Shown in pieces: positions 6,338 to 8,963 of a stretch of 8,963 nt of DNA. A program made the translations under genes and the position numbers. The notes under the pieces are model-generated. The model was not told where the DNA came from. It saw only the letters and a list, made by a program, of their open reading frames with translations, and searched no databases. This DNA is from an uncultured Actinomyces sp. (GTDB lineage Bacteria > Actinomycetota > Actinomycetes > Actinomycetales > Actinomycetaceae), in NCBI GenBank assembly GCA_937926195.1, contig CALEXZ010000134.1, forward strand, positions 1 to 8,963. Reading direction: 5' to 3'. Position 1 is the stretch's first letter, and each line of letters opens with the position of its first letter.

Positions 6338-8662
6338 ATGCGCATCCCCACCTTCTTAAGAGGCGCCGCGGCGCTCGCGGCTCTGACTGTCGCCGCGCTG
6401 TCTCCTGTCTCCGCCGTCCCCGCCGTCGCCGCCGAGGGCGACACCACCACCATCAACATCCTCGGGATCACCGACCTGCACGGTCACATCGAGACCACCA
6501 AGGACGAGCCCGGCGCCGCCACGATCGCCTGCGTGGTCGAGGCCGCCCGCGCCGCCGACCCCAGCACGCTCTTCGTCTCCAACGGCGACAACGTCGGTGG
6601 ATCCGCCTACATCTCCTCGATCCTCGACGATGACCCGACCATCGACGTCCTCAACGCCATGGGCCTGGACGTCACCAGCGCCGGCAACCACGAGTTCGAC
6701 CAGGGCATCGACGACCTCGCCAACGACCTCATCCCCTCCTTCGACGCCCCGATCCTGGCCGCCAACGTCACCGGTAACGACGCCCTCACCGCCGAGGGCG
6801 ACGGTGACGGCGTGTGGATCACCGAGGTCCACGGCATCAAGGTCGCCTTCGTCGGCGTCGTCACGGACGAGCTGCCCTCGCTCACCGCCGCCTCCGGCCT
6901 CGTGGGGCTCAAGATCGACCCTTCCTCCGCGACCGCCGTCGCCAACGCCCGCGCCACCGCGCTCAAGAAGTCCGGTGCGGCCGACGTCGTCGTCGCCCTC
7001 GCCCACGAGGACGCCGCCATCTTCGGCAGCCAGTTCAACGGCGACGTCGACGCTGTCGTCGCGGGGCACACCTACGTGCCCTACGCGGCCGTCGTGCCCT
7101 CGACGGACGGCAGCCCCGTCGCCGTCGTCCAGCCCGACCACTACGGGCTGCTCCTGGGCGAGATCCGCCTGACCGTCACCGAGAAGGCCGACGGCAGCTA
7201 CGACGTCACCGCCTCCACCGCCCGCAACATCGACCTCGCCACCTCCGGCTGCGACGTCGCCTCCTCCCCGCTCGCCGCACAGGTCGGCGCCATCGTCAAC
7301 CAGGCCAAGATCGACTCCGACGCAGCCGGCGCCGCGGTCCTGACCGACCTCGCCACCGGCTACCTGCGCGGCACCAACAACGGCACCGACTACGGGGCCA
7401 ACCGCGGCACCGAGTCCACCGGCTCCAATGTCATCGCCGACTCCTTCCAGCACTGGGTCACCCACGACATCCAGGTCTCCGGGGACCACTACATCGGCCT
7501 CATGAACGCCGGTGGCGTACACTCCGACTACCAGATGGGTCCGCTCACGGTGGGCGAGGCCTACACGGTCCAGCCCTTCGGCAACGAGATCGGCTACGCC
7601 ACCTACACCGGTGCCCAGGTCCGCACCCTTCTCGCGCAGCAGTGGCAGCCGACGACGTCGCGCTCGACCCTCATGCTCGGTGTGTCCAGCAACGTCGAGG
7701 TCTACATCAACCAGGAGGCCGCTGACGCCCTTGAGGACTACTGGGACCAGATCAAGAACAAGGGCGTGCCCGCCGCCTCCCTGGCCGATGCCATCGCCCA
7801 GGCGCAGGCGCAGGTCATCAACGCCGTCTACATCGACGGCAAGCGCCTGGCCGACGAGGCCAGCGTCGTCATCGCCTCGAACTCCTTCCTGCTCAGAGGC
7901 GGCGACAACTTCACCGTCCTGGGTGAGTCCACCCTCGTCAACACGGGGATCCTCGACCGCACGGTCACCGGCGCCTACCTCGCGGGCCTGGAGAACACGA
8001 CTGCCCCGCTGACCAAGCGCCAGATCGGTGTGGCCGGAAGCCTCGACGCCGCCACCGGTACCGCGACCGTGCGCCTGACCGGCCTCACCTTCTCCGCCAC
8101 CTCCGAGCAGGGGGTGCGCGACGCCGCCGCCTCGGTCGAGGCCCGTGTCGCCATGGCTGACGGCTCCACCCGCGTCGTCGCCACCTCCAGGGTCGACACG
8201 ACGGTGTCCCCCGCTCTGCCGGAGTCCGGGCGGGCCTCCCTCGTCTTCACCGTGCCCGAGGGGGCGGCCACCGAGGCCTGTGCCTTCGACGGCGAGGACC
8301 GCACCTGCGCCCGCTTCACCTTCTACGTCCTGGACGCCAGTGGGGCGGAGCGCGAGCTCGACTACACCTACCTCGTCTCCACGGGCGCCCCGGCCAAGCC
8401 CGGTCAGGAACCGGGGCAGCCCACGGCCAGCGCCTCGCAGGGCGCAGGCTCCGTCGAGGCCGTCGGCCCGACCAGCCCGGCCAAGAAGAACCCCCTGGCC
8501 TCCACCGGTGTGTCCATCGGCATCGGTGTCGTCGCCCTCGGTCTCCTCGTCGCAGGTGGCCTGCTCCTGGCGCGTCGTCGTGCGGGATCGGGTGGCGCGA
8601 GCGACGGCGACGGTGGCGGTGAGAGCGCCGCTGGGAGCACCGGCGGGGGAGCTGACCTGTAG
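6338..8662 (+). CDS. Secreted, wall-anchored 5'-nucleotidase-family metallophosphoesterase
   Basis: This 774-residue surface protein likely hydrolyses extracellular nucleotides or related phosphoesters. Residues 1-32 form a signal peptide with a likely cut after VAA. The metallophosphoesterase domain (about 38-280) carries DLHGH (D46, H48), NGDN (D84), GNHE (N117, H118), AHED (H223) and GHTY (H244). The 5'-nucleotidase C-terminal domain (about 320-545) has NAGG (390-393), QPFGN (F414) and RGGDNF (F525), the two aromatics expected to clamp the base. A further beta-rich region with a Cys pair (C648, C657) leads to a Pro/Ser/Ala linker. The end is LASTG (720-724), a hydrophobic span (725-745) and RRR, then an unusual Gly/Ser/Asp tail of 27 residues. 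LAXTG is the known recognition motif of class E sortases in high-GC actinobacteria. Two positions usually conserved in the family differ: GHTY rather than GHTH or GHSQ, and His395 rather than Arg after NxGG. The family is certain; the exact substrate is not. Confidence 0.9.
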   Translation: MRIPTFLRGAAALAALTVAALSPVSAVPAVAAEGDTTTINILGITDLHGHIETTKDEPGAATIACVVEAARAADPSTLFVSNGDNVGGSAYISSILDDDPTIDVLNAMGLDVTSAGNHEFDQGIDDLANDLIPSFDAPILAANVTGNDALTAEGDGDGVWITEVHGIKVAFVGVVTDELPSLTAASGLVGLKIDPSSATAVANARATALKKSGAADVVVALAHEDAAIFGSQFNGDVDAVVAGHTYVPYAAVVPSTDGSPVAVVQPDHYGLLLGEIRLTVTEKADGSYDVTASTARNIDLATSGCDVASSPLAAQVGAIVNQAKIDSDAAGAAVLTDLATGYLRGTNNGTDYGANRGTESTGSNVIADSFQHWVTHDIQVSGDHYIGLMNAGGVHSDYQMGPLTVGEAYTVQPFGNEIGYATYTGAQVRTLLAQQWQPTTSRSTLMLGVSSNVEVYINQEAADALEDYWDQIKNKGVPAASLADAIAQAQAQVINAVYIDGKRLADEASVVIASNSFLLRGGDNFTVLGESTLVNTGILDRTVTGAYLAGLENTTAPLTKRQIGVAGSLDAATGTATVRLTGLTFSATSEQGVRDAAASVEARVAMADGSTRVVATSRVDTTVSPALPESGRASLVFTVPEGAATEACAFDGEDRTCARFTFYVLDASGAERELDYTYLVSTGAPAKPGQEPGQPTASASQGAGSVEAVGPTSPAKKNPLASTGVSIGIGVVALGLLVAGGLLLARRRAGSGGASDGDGGGESAAGSTGGGADL

Positions 8663-8674
8663 CACCCGCTCATG

Positions 8675-8705
8675 CTGAGGCCCGGGCCCTGCGCCCGGGC
8701 CTCAG
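8675..8705 (+). terminator. Hairpin terminator after the 5'-nucleotidase gene
   Basis: CTGAGGCCCGGGC (8675-8687) pairs perfectly with GCCCGGGCCTCAG (8693-8705) around CCTGC, starting 12 bp after the stop. It has no U-tract. Confidence 0.88.
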
Positions 8706-8746
8706 TGCGTGTGCGCCGGGACGCAGGCGGTCCCAAGTCGGCCCGC

Positions 8747-8752
8747 TACGCT
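8747..8752 (+). promoter_or_regulatory. -10 box (TACGCT) positioned for a leaderless transcript
   Basis: TACGCT fits TAnnnT and ends 6 nt before the ATG at 8759, so transcription would start on the A of the start codon. No Shine-Dalgarno-like sequence is present between the terminator and the ATG. Both points suggest a leaderless mRNA. No -35 match is evident. Confidence 0.5.
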
Positions 8753-8758
8753 CGGCGC

Positions 8759-8963
8759 ATGGCAGCACGACGACGCATCGACCCTGAGGCAGGTGCCCGC
8801 GCCGTGCGCGAGTGGGCCGCCGAGCAGGACACGCACCAGGGGGCCGCGCCTGGAACGGCAGGCACCGCGGTGGAGGAGGCCCTGAGCCCATCGCAGCGCT
8901 CGGCGCTACGGCGCCGCAACGCCACCGCGGTGCGCTACAGCCTGGAGGAGCTCGCGGCCTGCG
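8759..8963 (+). CDS. Sterol carrier family protein-like protein (3' end missing)
   Basis: The frame is open from the ATG at 8759 to the window edge (68 residues). The N-terminus MAARRRIDPEAG and the segment NATAVRYSLEELAA resemble small actinobacterial proteins annotated as 'sterol carrier family protein'. In those, a RRRIDPxxG start is followed by TAVRYLLEEL-like text and then a conserved VRVPPFGAVQ-like segment, which would lie beyond this window. I recall the resemblance from the family and could not check it; the biochemical role of the family is poorly defined. Between the two similar parts is a variable charged linker (about residues 20-52). The gene is preceded by a strong terminator and a candidate leaderless promoter, so it is its own transcription unit. 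Confidence 0.68.
   Translation, partial: MAARRRIDPEAGARAVREWAAEQDTHQGAAPGTAGTAVEEALSPSQRSALRRRNATAVRYSLEELAAC

Noticed and set aside
6356..8665. 769-residue open frame on the minus strand opposite the 5'-nucleotidase gene
   Set aside because: It mirrors the codon bias of the real gene, is Gly/Val/Asp-rich and has no domain.

Overview
The window is GC-rich (roughly 70% G+C) DNA. Its genes use strongly G/C-ending codons, its hairpin terminators lack U-tracts, it carries an LAXTG-type cell-wall sorting signal, and one gene appears to be leaderless. This points to a high-GC Gram-positive actinobacterium, most plausibly Actinomyces or a close relative; the genus is an inference from protein style, not a database match. 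All supported genes are on the + strand. The long minus-strand open frames are compositional shadows.

Layout. (1) From the left edge to 1240: the 3' part of a P-loop kinase-like protein (HprK/PEPCK-like fold) ending in a PqqD-like region. (2) 1298-3673: a GH13 glycogen debranching enzyme (GlgX/isoamylase type). (3) 3680-4548: an unusual mosaic. It holds a 71-bp near-perfect palindrome (P1), a small cupin gene (3805-4245), a 134-bp displaced second copy of the 3' end of the debranching-enzyme gene including its stop codon (4274-4407), and a second copy of the palindrome (P2) that matches P1 best in reverse orientation. (4) 4665-6002: NADP-type glutamate dehydrogenase, closed by a strong hairpin terminator. 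(5) 6338-8662: a secreted, probably wall-anchored 5'-nucleotidase-family metallophosphoesterase with a membrane-anchor tail, closed by another hairpin. (6) 8759 to the right edge: the start of a small protein resembling the actinobacterial 'sterol carrier family protein', probably read from a leaderless mRNA.

The annotated enzymes cover ordinary metabolism: glycogen breakdown, ammonium assimilation and extracellular nucleotide salvage. They are not an obvious single operon, because terminators or palindromes separate most of them. The part worth most attention is 3545-4548. The cupin gene sits exactly behind the stop codon of the debranching-enzyme gene and is followed by a displaced copy of that gene's tail. 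Three of the four differences between the two tails are synonymous. This is the footprint expected when DNA enters at the 3' end of a gene and brings or regenerates a replacement tail. No integrase or transposase is visible, so the mechanism remains open.
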